This document shows, piece by piece, positions 36,245 to 45,933 of a stretch of DNA of 64,000 nucleotides; within the stretch, counting starts at the first letter, position 1, and every line of letters begins with the position of its first letter. This DNA is from GCA-2746605 sp963710615 (GTDB taxonomy: Bacteria; Bacteroidota; Ignavibacteria; Ignavibacteriales; Melioribacteraceae), in NCBI GenBank assembly GCA_963710615.1, contig CAVQBF010000008.1, positions 620,001-684,000 of the forward strand, given 5' to 3'. The notes below the pieces were generated by a model. It was not told the origin of the DNA. It worked only from the letters and a program-made list of their open reading frames with translations, and ran no database searches. The translations under genes were made by a program, and so were the position numbers.

Positions 36245-38803
36245 ATGACTTCAGCCGAAATAAGACAGCAGTTTTTAGATTTTTTTAAATCAAAAGATCA
36301 TACAATTGTAACTAGCGCACCAGTGGTTCCATTTGATGATCCAACTCTCCTTTTTACAAACGCCGGAATGAACCAATTTAAGGATGTTTTTTTAGGAAAA
36401 GGGACAAGAGATTATAACAGAGCAGCAGACACACAGAAATGCATTCGTGTAAGCGGCAAGCATAATGACCTAGAAGAAGTTGGGCACGATACATATCATC
36501 ACACATTTTTTGAGATGCTGGGTAACTGGTCGTTCGGTGACTATTATAAAGAAGAGGCGATTGTCTGGGCTTGGGAATTGCTGACTGAAGTCTGGCAACT
36601 ACCAAAAGAAAGGTTGTGGGCGACAGTTTTCGAAACTGATGATGAAGCTTTAGAATTGTGGAAAACTAAAACAGATATTAATCCACAGCACGTATTGAAG
36701 TTTGGATCAAAAGATAATTTTTGGGAAATGGGCGATACCGGTCCTTGCGGTCCCTGCTCAGAGATTCATATAAATATTGGTGATGATTATGATAACCCAA
36801 AATGGGTAAATGCCGGAGTGCCGGAATGTATTGAAATTTGGAACTTAGTATTTATTCAAAACAATAGAGATCTAAATGGAACCTTACATGAGCTTCCCGC
36901 TAAACATGTTGATACCGGAATGGGCTTCGAAAGAGTTTGTGCTGTTCTTCAAAATAAAAAATCAAATTATGATACTGATGTTTTTCAGCCGATTATAGAG
37001 AAAATTTCTGAAATATCGGCCATTCCGTATGATAAAGAAGAAAACCAAATTTCAATGAGGGTTATTGCGGATCATATACGCACCTTAACTTTTGCAATTG
37101 GAGATGGAGCTGTTCCTGGAAACGAAGGAAGAAGTTATGTATTAAGAAGAATTTTAAGAAGAGCAGCTAGATATGGAAGAAAGTTAAACTTAAATGAACC
37201 ATTTATGTTTAAACTGGTTGATGTATTAGTTAATACCATGGGCGAGGTATTTCCCGAGATTAAATCTAATCAAAGTAATATTGAAAAAATAATTAAAGCT
37301 GAGGAAGAAAGTTTTAACGCCACTTTGGATAGGGGCATTGAATTGTTTGAAGAAATTTCAAATAATGTTATCTCCGAAAAAAAGAAAATAATTCCGGGTG
37401 AAGAAGTATTTAGGTTGTATGATACTTATGGCTTTCCAATGGATTTAACAAATGTGATGGCAAATGAAAAAGGTTTGAGTATTGATGAAAGTCAATTTAA
37501 TAAACTAATGGATGAGCAGAAAGATAGAGCAAGAAGAGCTACTAAAAATAAACTATCCTCAGTAAATGTACTAGAATCATTATCTGATAATTCTGATTTG
37601 GAAGATTCTATTTTTGAAGGATATGAAAAGTTAGAAACAAAATCTAAAATTCTACGGATTGCCAATAATTTTCTAATTCTTGATATAACACCATTTTATG
37701 CTGAGTCGGGAGGACAAATTGGTGACACCGGCATTTTAGAAGGGAAGAACAAAATCAGAATTCTAAACACCGTTAAACACAACAATATTTTTGCTCATGA
37801 ATATGAAGGAACTGCTTCAGATGATTTTAGTGAAGAAGTAATAGCCAAAGTAGATACAAGGCGCAGGTGGGAGATAATGAGAAATCATACTGCCACTCAT
37901 TTTCTTCATTCTGCTCTTAGGCAAATATTGGGAACTCATGTTAAGCAAGCAGGCTCTTATGTTGGTCCGGATAGACTCCGCTTTGACTTTGCTCATTTCC
38001 AAAAAGTAACAAAGGAAGAATTGCAAGAGATTGAATCTTTAGTAAACTTTAAGTTGCACGAAAACATCGAACTTCAGCATCATAGAAATATCCCATTTGA
38101 AGACGCAAAGAAAATGGGTGCTCTTATGTTTTTTGGTGATAAATATGGCGATAAAGTTAATGTTGTTCAATTCAGTGATTTCTCGTTAGAATTCTGCGGC
38201 GGCACTCATGTAAAAAACAGTTCACAAATCGGATTGTTTAAGATTATTAGTGAATCTTCTATTGCCAGCGGAGTGAGAAGAATTGAAGCTGTAACAGGTT
38301 TAGGGGTTGAAAAATATATTCAAAATCAACTGCATGAATTGAGAAATGCAGATGAAAAAATTGCCCGTTTGAATGACGAAAAGAAAAAGATTGAGAAGGA
38401 ACTTGCTGAATTTAAACTTAAAGAAAAATTAGGTGGAATTGGTTCAATTGTAAGTAACCCAACTGAAGCAAAAGGTATACACATCTTTAAGGGGAAAGTT
38501 GATGTTAACAATATGGATGAGCTTAAATCCATGGGCGATGAATTAAGAGAAAAAATCAAGAATGGTGTTGGAGTTTTAATTTCTGAAATTGAAGGGAAAG
38601 TGGGCATTGTTTGTGTTGTAACAGATGATCTAATTCAGAACAAAAAAATTCTTGCAGGTAAAATAGTTGGAGAGATTGCAAAAATTGTTGGTGGCGGAGG
38701 AGGAGGTAGACCTCACTTAGCAACAGCTGGCGGAAAAGATGTTGAGAAAATTGAAGAAGCTTTGATAAAAGTTGAAGAAATTATCACAATACTTGTTAAA
38801 TGA
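36245..38803 (+). CDS. alaS: Alanyl-tRNA synthetase
   Basis: Class II tRNA synthetase that charges tRNA-Ala. The N-terminal catalytic domain has FTNAGMNQFKDVFLG and the GDTGPCGPCSEIH motif. The editing domain has the zinc site HTATHFLH (about 553-560) with CGGTH further on. The C-terminal coiled part ends with a DHHA1-like segment, GGGGGGRPHLATAGG. The 852-residue length is normal. The start of the GreA-like gene overlaps the stop by 4 bases (ATGA), so both are likely co-translated. Confidence 0.97.
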   Translation: MTSAEIRQQFLDFFKSKDHTIVTSAPVVPFDDPTLLFTNAGMNQFKDVFLGKGTRDYNRAADTQKCIRVSGKHNDLEEVGHDTYHHTFFEMLGNWSFGDYYKEEAIVWAWELLTEVWQLPKERLWATVFETDDEALELWKTKTDINPQHVLKFGSKDNFWEMGDTGPCGPCSEIHINIGDDYDNPKWVNAGVPECIEIWNLVFIQNNRDLNGTLHELPAKHVDTGMGFERVCAVLQNKKSNYDTDVFQPIIEKISEISAIPYDKEENQISMRVIADHIRTLTFAIGDGAVPGNEGRSYVLRRILRRAARYGRKLNLNEPFMFKLVDVLVNTMGEVFPEIKSNQSNIEKIIKAEEESFNATLDRGIELFEEISNNVISEKKKIIPGEEVFRLYDTYGFPMDLTNVMANEKGLSIDESQFNKLMDEQKDRARRATKNKLSSVNVLESLSDNSDLEDSIFEGYEKLETKSKILRIANNFLILDITPFYAESGGQIGDTGILEGKNKIRILNTVKHNNIFAHEYEGTASDDFSEEVIAKVDTRRRWEIMRNHTATHFLHSALRQILGTHVKQAGSYVGPDRLRFDFAHFQKVTKEELQEIESLVNFKLHENIELQHHRNIPFEDAKKMGALMFFGDKYGDKVNVVQFSDFSLEFCGGTHVKNSSQIGLFKIISESSIASGVRRIEAVTGLGVEKYIQNQLHELRNADEKIARLNDEKKKIEKELAEFKLKEKLGGIGSIVSNPTEAKGIHIFKGKVDVNNMDELKSMGDELREKIKNGVGVLISEIEGKVGIVCVVTDDLIQNKKILAGKIVGEIAKIVGGGGGGRPHLATAGGKDVEKIEEALIKVEEIITILVK

Positions 38804-39261
38804 AAGATATAATTTCTTTAAAGAGTAAGCTGTTCTCTTTGTGCGAAGACTATGTGAATCAGAAAATTGAAACTGCACAAGAAGCAATTGATAATGTTCA
38901 AATCTCTGCAAATGAAGAAACAAAAAGTAGCTCGGGTGATAAGTATGAAACCGGCCGCTCGATGATGCAGTTGGAGATTGAAAAGTATTCTTCACAACTT
39001 GAAGAGGGGCTCAAATTAAAGAAAACTTTAAATCAGATAAGTCTAGAAAAACAATCCAAATCAGTTGTTCCAGGTAGTTTGGTTATAACGAATAACGGAA
39101 ATTATTTTATTTCGATAAGTGCTGGTAAGTTAGTCTTTGAAGGTGTTGATTACTTCTCAATTTCTAGCGCATCCCCTTTAGGACAATCGCTTAATCGCAG
39201 GTCTGTAAAAGATGAAATTAATTTCAGAGATAAGGTTTATAAGATTGAAGCAATTTATTAG
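38800..39261 (+). CDS. GreA/GreB-family elongation factor-like protein
   Basis: 153 residues. The N-terminal half is a helical coiled region containing SSGDKYETGRSMMQLE. The C-terminal half is an FKBP-like GreA_GreB domain with ISSASPLGQSL, as in the SPLG turn of GreA. Short Bacteroidota members of this type are often mislabelled as 3-oxoacyl-ACP synthase. It overlaps alaS by 4 bp. It probably binds RNA polymerase, but cleavage-factor activity is not shown by the sequence. Confidence 0.8.
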   Translation: MKDIISLKSKLFSLCEDYVNQKIETAQEAIDNVQISANEETKSSSGDKYETGRSMMQLEIEKYSSQLEEGLKLKKTLNQISLEKQSKSVVPGSLVITNNGNYFISISAGKLVFEGVDYFSISSASPLGQSLNRRSVKDEINFRDKVYKIEAIY

Positions 39262-39299
39262 ATAATAATATAAGATCAAAACAAACCTTTAAAGTCAGA

Positions 39300-39833
39300 T
39301 TAGTTCTCAATAACATACAATTTTCCATTCTGAATATTCATATCTATTTCACCCCTAAATCCTTTCTTCTTTATCTCCTCGTAAAACATTCTAAGAAAAT
39401 AACCATGTGAAACTATTAGAATATTTTCATATCCCGAATCTTTAATTAAATTATAGAATTTGTATGTTCGCTCTTTAGTAGCATCTTTATTTTCTATTTG
39501 CGATTTATATTTTTTATACCAAGCAATTCGTGCCCCAATATGCCAGAACGTTACCGGAAGTTTAATATTTTTTTGTGTAAAAGGTGAGATAGGAACTTCA
39601 ACGAGTAAATTTGTTTTAATAATTTCCTTATCATAAATTTTCTCGGCAGTTGTAATCGCTCTTGGCAAAGTACTGCAGTAACAAATGTCCCATTCATCAG
39701 AATTTATTTCCAGCCCATTTTCAATTACTGGTGCAATGTCATAATTAGTCATTGCCTCTGCAAACTCCTTTGGAGATAGAAAAGTGTTTTCATTTGTTTT
39801 TACTTTGAAGTGACGAACTAGTCCAAGTTTCAT
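39300..39833 (-). CDS. Histidine phosphatase superfamily protein
   Basis: Phosphoglycerate-mutase-like fold. The catalytic histidine lies in GLVRHFKVKT near the start and the second one in IVSHGYFLRM near residue 145. The usual RHG triplet reads RHF. A CSTLPRAITTAE segment holds the further arginine typical of the fold. At 177 residues it is a short member. The substrate cannot be told; phosphosugars, phosphoproteins and nucleotides are all known in the superfamily. Confidence 0.85.
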   Translation of the reverse strand: MKLGLVRHFKVKTNENTFLSPKEFAEAMTNYDIAPVIENGLEINSDEWDICYCSTLPRAITTAEKIYDKEIIKTNLLVEVPISPFTQKNIKLPVTFWHIGARIAWYKKYKSQIENKDATKERTYKFYNLIKDSGYENILIVSHGYFLRMFYEEIKKKGFRGEIDMNIQNGKLYVIEN

Positions 39834-39945
39834 AGCCTAAGAATTTGATTGAGAACTTATAAGTTTATTTTAAATTGATGTAAATATTTTTATATACTTA
39901 TTATTGTACTTATAAATCAATATATAAAATTAAGAAAAGTAAATA

Positions 39946-42492
39946 ATGAAAAATACAATAATTGAAAAAGTATTCAATAAAGAAGTTAAAAATAAATTTA
40001 ATGTTTACAATAGCTTATTCTTAAATCTCCCATATCCGAAAGTAAGTAATATTGGAATGTTGATCCCCTTACTTTATGAAGTATGTAAAAGTGGATTAGA
40101 GACAGGTAAGGAACCAATTGAAATTCTAAATTCATTTTTCAGTTCTCACACTCAATTAAAAACGGAAGAAGAAAAAATTGATTTTATGTTTAGGGTAATT
40201 CAGTATGTAGAAAGACAAGTTGTACTCTACGATAGCGTTGAAGATTCAGCTTTTTCGCAATTAATAAGACAGGAAAATAATTTATCTCTTTCAGATTATA
40301 TTCATTTAATTAACAGTAAAAGTAATAAAAATGAGCTTCTTCAAAAACTATCGACTTTTAGTACGCGAATAGTTTTTACTGCCCACCCGACTCAGTTTTA
40401 CTCCCCATCAGTTTTAGACATAATAAGTCGACTAAGAATATTTATAGCTAAAAACGATATTAATGAAATAGACATTTTACTTCAGCAACTGGGACTTACT
40501 TCTTTAATAAACTCTAAAAAACCAACCCCATTCGATGAAGCGAAGAATATCATTTATTTTTTACGTGATGTTTATTACGATGCGGTAATTGAGCTCTATT
40601 CAGAGATAAAGAAAAACTTGCAAGATATTTCTTTTGATAATTCAAATATTATTCAATTTGGGTTTTGGCCCGGAGGCGATAGGGACGGAAATCCTTTTGT
40701 AACTGCAGACATCACAAATAAAGTTGCTGATGAGCTACGAATGACATTAATGAAATGTTATTATAGTGATTTGAAAAAGTTAGAACAGAAGCTTTCATTT
40801 AGAGGTGTTGAAGAGGAAATCAAAATTCTTAGAGATCGAATATATTTATTAATGTTCGATTCAACAAAGTCAATTCGTTATTCTGAAATACTAACTTCAC
40901 TAGATAAAATTAGGAAATCGCTTGTCAATGATTATAACAGTCTCTATTTAGAAGAACTAGAAAGTTTAATTGATAAAGTGAAAATCTTTAAGACACATTT
41001 TGCTTCACTTGATATTCGACAAAATCATTCAATACATAAACAAGTAATATTAGAAATATTTAAACAAGCAAGATTAATTAGAAATAGCTTAGAGGAATTA
41101 AGTAAGAATGAGTTGATAGACATCCTTATAAATAAAGAAATTAAAATAAGAATAGATGAAATAGAAAACGAATTAGTAAAAGATACTATTAAAAATATTG
41201 CTCAGCTAAAATTTATACAAAATAAAAATGGTGAAGAGGGCTGCAATAGATATATAATCAGTAATTCGGAAGATATTTATTCTGTTCTATTTGTCTTTGC
41301 ATTGTTAAGATGGTTTGGTTGGAAAACTGAAACTATTCCCATGCATATTATCCCATTATTTGAATCAATTAAAGGTATGGCTAACTCGGGAGCCATAATG
41401 GACGAACTCTTTAAAATTCCAGAATATAGAGAACATATATCTCAGCATGATAATTTTCAAACAATTATGCTCGGGTTTTCTGATGGGACAAAAGATGGTG
41501 GATATCTTCAAGCTAATTGGTCAATATTTAAAACAAAGGAAAACTTAACCTCGGTTTGTAAACAGAATAATATAAAAGCTATCTTTTTTGATGGTCGAGG
41601 CGGACCGCCTGCAAGAGGGGGTGGCAAAACTCATAGATTTTATGCTTCGCAAAGTGATAGAATTGCAAATAACGCAATTCAAATTACAATTCAAGGTCAG
41701 ACGATAACCAGTAAATTCGGGACTAAAGAACACTTTAAACATAATAGTGAACAGCTGCTTACTGCTGGTTTATCACACAGTTTATTTGAAAAAGAAAATA
41801 GTATTTCTGATGCATCCAGAACAATAATTGATGAATTAGCAAATATAAGTTATCATAAATATACTGATCTCAAAAATCATAATATGTTTATCCCTTACTT
41901 GGAGAATAGGAGTACGCTTAAATATTATGGTGACACTAATATTGGTAGTCGACCAACTAAGAGAGGAGATAGTAAAAAATTAGAATTAAAAGATTTAAGA
42001 GCAATACCTTTTGTCGGTTCATGGAGTCAGTTAAAACAAAATGTTCCAGGGTATTTTGGGTTAGGAACAGCCTTAAAAAAATTAGTTGATGACGGTAAGT
42101 TAAGTGAATTGCAAAAATTATTTAAAGAAGTACAATTCTTCCGAGCTTTAATTCTTAACAGTATGATGTCTTTGAACAAATGTAATTTCAATTTAACTGG
42201 CTATATTGCCAAAGATGATGACTTTAAAGAGTTATGGGAAATACTATTTAACGAATACGAACTTTCAAAAAAAATGGTGTTGCTTATTTCACAATATAAT
42301 ATCTTGATGGAAGAAGAACCAATATCAAGAAGCTCAATTGAAATAAGGGAAAAAATTGTTTTACCTCTGCTTGTTATTCAACAATCCGCATTGCAGAAAA
42401 TTGAAGACGAATCAAAATACAAGAATAGTTATGAGAAAATTGTTAAACGGTCACTTTACGGTAATATAAATGCAAGCAGAAATTCAGCATAA
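39946..42492 (+). CDS. ppc: Phosphoenolpyruvate carboxylase
   Basis: Makes oxaloacetate from PEP and bicarbonate to refill the TCA cycle. The catalytic histidine is H147 in FTAHPTQ. The PEP-binding motif FWPGGDRDGNPF is near 240, and the glycine-rich catalytic loop FDGRGGPPARGGG near 548. The loop differs from the enterobacterial form (GRGGTVGRGGGP) but the arginines are kept. The C-terminus ends RNSA, near the usual xxNTG end. At 848 residues it is full length. A palindromic repeat lies between its stop and the convergent tag gene. Confidence 0.94.
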   Translation: MKNTIIEKVFNKEVKNKFNVYNSLFLNLPYPKVSNIGMLIPLLYEVCKSGLETGKEPIEILNSFFSSHTQLKTEEEKIDFMFRVIQYVERQVVLYDSVEDSAFSQLIRQENNLSLSDYIHLINSKSNKNELLQKLSTFSTRIVFTAHPTQFYSPSVLDIISRLRIFIAKNDINEIDILLQQLGLTSLINSKKPTPFDEAKNIIYFLRDVYYDAVIELYSEIKKNLQDISFDNSNIIQFGFWPGGDRDGNPFVTADITNKVADELRMTLMKCYYSDLKKLEQKLSFRGVEEEIKILRDRIYLLMFDSTKSIRYSEILTSLDKIRKSLVNDYNSLYLEELESLIDKVKIFKTHFASLDIRQNHSIHKQVILEIFKQARLIRNSLEELSKNELIDILINKEIKIRIDEIENELVKDTIKNIAQLKFIQNKNGEEGCNRYIISNSEDIYSVLFVFALLRWFGWKTETIPMHIIPLFESIKGMANSGAIMDELFKIPEYREHISQHDNFQTIMLGFSDGTKDGGYLQANWSIFKTKENLTSVCKQNNIKAIFFDGRGGPPARGGGKTHRFYASQSDRIANNAIQITIQGQTITSKFGTKEHFKHNSEQLLTAGLSHSLFEKENSISDASRTIIDELANISYHKYTDLKNHNMFIPYLENRSTLKYYGDTNIGSRPTKRGDSKKLELKDLRAIPFVGSWSQLKQNVPGYFGLGTALKKLVDDGKLSELQKLFKEVQFFRALILNSMMSLNKCNFNLTGYIAKDDDFKELWEILFNEYELSKKMVLLISQYNILMEEEPISRSSIEIREKIVLPLLVIQQSALQKIEDESKYKNSYEKIVKRSLYGNINASRNSA

Positions 42493-42523
42493 TTAGTCGA
42501 GTTTCCGTAAAATAAGAATTGCT

Positions 42524-42598
42524 TGTCATTCCCAGCTCGTCTGGGAATCCAGTGAAACTAAAACAATGAATTTCCGATAAGAGCATTCGGAAATGACA
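42524..42598. repeat. MITE-like palindromic intergenic repeat
   Basis: A 75-bp unit bounded by TGTCATT and its inverse AATGACA. Inside are two hairpins: TTCCCAG/CTGGGAA with a 5-base loop and TTTCCGA/TTCGGAAA. It lies between the convergent ppc and tag genes, a typical place for such elements. No coding frame is present. Confidence 0.65.
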
Positions 42599-42674
42599 TC
42601 TCTGGGATAAAAAATATCCTTATTCGTATTTTCTCTAATATAAATTTATAAGTTTATTTTGCAGAAACTCTAAT

Positions 42675-43239
42675 TTATGTTAATTCCTCATACTTAAAAC
42701 AGTCAGTTGTGTGATCATTCACCATTCCAACTGCCTGCATAAATGCATAACATATTGTTGATCCAACAAATTTAAATCCTCGTTCTTTCAAATCATTACT
42801 CATAAAATCAGAGATTTCACTCTTAGCAGGTAATTCTTTCAAGATTTTAAATTTATTTACAATAGGTTCATAATTAACGAATTGCCAAATGTATTTATCA
42901 AAGCTACCAAACTCATCTTGAATTTTTAGGAAAGCTTTTGCGTTTGTTACTGCTGCATTTACTTTTAATCTATTTCTGATAATTCCAGGATTCGCAAGTA
43001 ATTTCGCTACTTTCTTCTCCGAATATTTGGAAACTTTGACAACATCAAAATTATCAAATGCTTTTCTGTAATTTTTTCTTTTCTTTAAAACAGTAATCCA
43101 ACTTAATCCAGCTTGAGCGCCTTCAAGAATGAGCATCTCAAATAATTTTCTGATCATCATGAACAGGAACACCCCATTCATCATCATGATATTTGATATA
43201 AAGAGGATCCGTTCCGCACCATTCACATCTAATTTTCAT
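42675..43239 (-). pseudogene. tag: DNA-3-methyladenine glycosylase I, frameshifted near the N-terminus
   Basis: Tag removes 3-methyladenine from alkylated DNA. Read from the ATG at 43239, the protein starts as expected (MKIRCEWCGTDPLYIKYHDD, then EWGVPVHDDQK) but hits a stop at 43138. The rest, beginning KLFEMLILEGAQAGLSWITV, continues in the next frame to 42675. Removing one A from the coding-strand A4 run (T4 at 43146-43149) joins both parts into a normal Tag of about 187 residues. The zinc ligands of the family are all present (Cys and His near the start, H and C in NDHTTDCF at the end). It is either a real recent mutation or a sequencing indel. The shorter open frame starting at 43226 has a meaningless first 27 residues. 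Confidence 0.85.
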
Positions 43240-43308
43240 ATCGATTCGGAGTATCACAATTTTCAGTAATAGTAAAAACAAAATCAAAATTTTCCTCGAA
43301 TGTTCAAA

Positions 43309-44979
43309 TTACAGTTTTTCATTTAGAACTTCCTCAGCATATAATCTTACTTCCCAATTTGCATCATCTAAAGCATTGGTTAAAGCAAAATTTATTTTTT
43401 CTGAATTAAATTCCCTAGAAGCAATAACTGCTGCTTGTCTAATCTTTTCATCACTATTATAAAAATATTTAACTAATATCTCTTCTGCTCTAGGGTCCGT
43501 TGAATTTCTAAGCGCAAGTATTAAATCTATATTTGGTTCAATAATGCCTTTTTCAGCAAATGGAATTATAGCATTAACCGCTTCCACATTTCCAATTCTA
43601 ACAAGAGCACCCGCTGCTAAAGATGTCTGATTGGGATTGTTTTCATCAAGAAGGTTAATCAATGAGTTAACTGCCATTTTTGATTTATAGTTCCCTAAAC
43701 TTCTCAATGCTGAATAAACGACTTTACGATTCTCATCTTTAAGGGAATTGATAAGTGCAATTAGTGCTTCATCTGATTTTAATATACCAAGTGCATCAAC
43801 AGAGAATTCTCTAACTACTGGATCGTCATAATTTGTAAGATTCACAAAAGTCGGAATAGCCGAATCACCTTTTTCAATTAAGGCTTCAGATAAATAATAT
43901 TTATTCCGTCTATTTGGTGTTTCAATAAATTCTTTTGATAAATCTGCTATGCTTCTTGTTTCTTCCATATCAAAAATCCATCTGCCGGGAGATTTCATTT
44001 CAGCTGTTAAGTTTAAGACCAAGGTAAGTAGAACAGTTAGAAAGAAATAGAATAACAAAACTATTGTAATTTCACTTTTCTTAGTGGGATGTGATTTATT
44101 AAAGAAGGTTTTAAATGGTGCGGAAATCACCCTGCAAAAATATTTAGGGATTGGAATCATAAAATAAGAATTTTTTCTATACTCCTCATATTTGTCCCCA
44201 TGGAGTTTGCCCATCTTTATTTCCTCAACCATTGCAATGCCAATAATAATGAGAGTTGAAAGCAGCCATGGTAAACTATCAGAAATTGAATAGCTTTGCT
44301 TCATATTTTCACCCGGTAAAAAAAGAATTCCATAACTCCAAATTATCCATCCCAAATACTGAGGATGTCGTGAATATTTATATATCCAGTGATTAGCGAT
44401 ACCTTTATTCTGATAGTAGGTTCGTAACCAAATCAATGTAGCAAAACAGAATATTAGCAATCCAGATGCAATTAGTATATAAGGGAAAGTATTGCTCAAG
44501 TCTATTCCAATTAAATTAAATAAATCAATAGTAATTCTGTATGGAATAAAAACAGCATCCCCTAGATTCATAATGTTAAATGATATGTCTAGTCCAGGCA
44601 GCCAAATTAATCGAAGAAATCCTAGTCCACCAAGGAAAAACATTGTAGCCGCAAAGTGACCAAATACCGGGAGGAAAATTGCAAATGCACCTAATGTAGT
44701 TAGCCCTGTTTTTTCTGTTATAAAACCAACAATTATTAGAACAATTATAGCAATTAGAGAAACGTAACCAATCGTACGCAAATGATAATGTTTAATGAAT
44801 AGTTCAGTTTTAATTTCCTGCAGATCCCCTCCACCAGTATAAACATTCACGAAATTTAAGTTTTCACCGATTTTGTTATCCGCTATTCTTGGTAATTCTA
44901 TTGAGGCAAATGTTAATCCGATTGTAAAAATTATTGCAAGGGTTAACAGCAAAAACGAAGTTGTAAATTTAGATTTCAT
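43309..44979 (-). CDS. Isoprenylcysteine/phospholipid methyltransferase-like membrane protein fused to HEAT repeats
   Basis: The first ~320 residues have about seven membrane segments. They carry the ICMT/PEMT signature: YSRHPQYLGWIIW followed by the VEEIKMGKLHGDKYEEYRK and IPIP motifs, which in the family bind S-adenosylmethionine near the membrane. The last ~200 residues are repeated helical pairs of HEAT/PBS-lyase type, with repeats such as VVREFSVDALGILKSDEALI and VVYSALRSLGNYKS. One protein thus joins a putative membrane methyltransferase to a binding scaffold. The substrate is unknown. Confidence 0.8.
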   Translation of the reverse strand: MKSKFTTSFLLLTLAIIFTIGLTFASIELPRIADNKIGENLNFVNVYTGGGDLQEIKTELFIKHYHLRTIGYVSLIAIIVLIIVGFITEKTGLTTLGAFAIFLPVFGHFAATMFFLGGLGFLRLIWLPGLDISFNIMNLGDAVFIPYRITIDLFNLIGIDLSNTFPYILIASGLLIFCFATLIWLRTYYQNKGIANHWIYKYSRHPQYLGWIIWSYGILFLPGENMKQSYSISDSLPWLLSTLIIIGIAMVEEIKMGKLHGDKYEEYRKNSYFMIPIPKYFCRVISAPFKTFFNKSHPTKKSEITIVLLFYFFLTVLLTLVLNLTAEMKSPGRWIFDMEETRSIADLSKEFIETPNRRNKYYLSEALIEKGDSAIPTFVNLTNYDDPVVREFSVDALGILKSDEALIALINSLKDENRKVVYSALRSLGNYKSKMAVNSLINLLDENNPNQTSLAAGALVRIGNVEAVNAIIPFAEKGIIEPNIDLILALRNSTDPRAEEILVKYFYNSDEKIRQAAVIASREFNSEKINFALTNALDDANWEVRLYAEEVLNEKL

Positions 44980-45069
44980 CTTAAACTCACTTATCTTAAT
45001 AAGTAAAAAAGTAATCTATTTTTGAAAAACGCTTCTGCAGTTTTTTAAGAGCGGAAAAAAATAATTATT

Positions 45070-45249
45070 TCAATATTTTCTTTTAGGTTTATCCGTTTGC
45101 TCTTTCATGATTATTCTTTTTTCAGCTGGTATAGCAAATTGAAATTTCCTATTTAGAACACATCCTTTTCTACCTGGAACACAGTCTACATTAATTTTAA
45201 TGCAAAATGTTTTTTCAATATCTAGATGTGGACAAGAAAATGAGCTCAT
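45070..45249 (-). CDS. Cys-rich small protein, 59 residues
   Basis: A short frame from the ATG at 45249 to a TGA at 45070. It has four cysteines (C6, C16, C23, C30) in the first half, in CPHLDIEKTFC and DCVPGRKGC, and a basic tail ending KPKRKY. The spacing suggests a metal or Fe-S site, but I know no matching family. No strong ribosome site precedes it. It fills an otherwise empty 378-bp gap between the methyltransferase-HEAT gene and the ferritin-like gene. Its reality rests on this pattern only. Confidence 0.5.
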   Translation of the reverse strand: MSSFSCPHLDIEKTFCIKINVDCVPGRKGCVLNRKFQFAIPAEKRIIMKEQTDKPKRKY

Positions 45250-45303
45250 GAAAATTTATACTTTTTGAATCAATTAAATACTAAAATATGAAATTTTGAT
45301 GTA

Positions 45304-45332
45304 AATAAAAAAGGGGCGAAAAACACCCCCTT
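45304..45332 (-). terminator. Rho-independent terminator after the ferritin-like gene
   Basis: On the minus strand the stem AAGGGG/CCCCTT with a 10-base loop runs straight into a T-run. It is about 26 bp past the ferritin-like stop codon. Confidence 0.85.
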
Positions 45333-45357
45333 AATAATTAGTTAGTTATGAAAATAC

Positions 45358-45855
45358 TTAATCGGTTGGACGACCAGCTTGTCTTCCTTTGCTTGTTTCA
45401 ATTGATTGAAGTGCCAGATAGCTGTCTCCAAATTTTGCTAGATTATCAAGTTCAGAATCATACTGATCGAAATGGGTTTCTTCTTCAGACACTAAAGACT
45501 CAAATACTTGTTTTGTCATTGAATCAGCATTTGCAGAACATTCGTTAGCCCAAATATTATAATCCTTTGCGCTTTCTTCTTCCATTCTTGCCGCCATTTC
45601 TAACATTCCTTTCACATCTTGAATCTTACTGACATCATGCGCTGCTTTCATCTCAACTTCACCTTTTAAGAATAAAATTCTTTCAGCACATCTTTCAACA
45701 TGAATCATTTCTTCAATTGCAGTTTTTTTGAATAATCCAGCTAAAAGATCATAACCTTGATCATCACAATGAAAATGAAAATACATATACTGATGAACTG
45801 CATGAAGTTCATCTGCTATTGCTTTGTTTAATAATTCAATACTCTTTTCGTGCAT
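45358..45855 (-). CDS. Bacterioferritin/ferritin-like diiron protein
   Basis: A four-helix ferritin-like protein, 165 residues from the ATG at 45855. GGAGG five bases upstream (45861-45865) fixes this start; the longer in-frame ATG at 45867 has none. Diiron ligands are seen in ADELHAVHQYMYFH, EEMIHVERC and EEETHFDQYD, giving the usual E...ExxH pairs. It matches bacterioferritin in length and helix pattern. A haem-binding methionine cannot be assigned by eye. Iron storage or detoxification is likely. Confidence 0.88.
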   Translation of the reverse strand: MHEKSIELLNKAIADELHAVHQYMYFHFHCDDQGYDLLAGLFKKTAIEEMIHVERCAERILFLKGEVEMKAAHDVSKIQDVKGMLEMAARMEEESAKDYNIWANECSANADSMTKQVFESLVSEEETHFDQYDSELDNLAKFGDSYLALQSIETSKGRQAGRPTD

Positions 45856-45860
45856 AAATT

Positions 45861-45865
45861 CCTCC
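45861..45865 (-). promoter_or_regulatory. Shine-Dalgarno site of the ferritin-like gene
   Basis: GGAGG on the minus strand, five bases before the ATG at 45855. It decides between two in-frame starts. Confidence 0.8.
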
Positions 45866-45933
45866 ATAAATTAAATACGATATATAAATCTAATATTAAT
45901 TTTTGTAAGTAGAAAATTTGCTAATGCCAGCAA

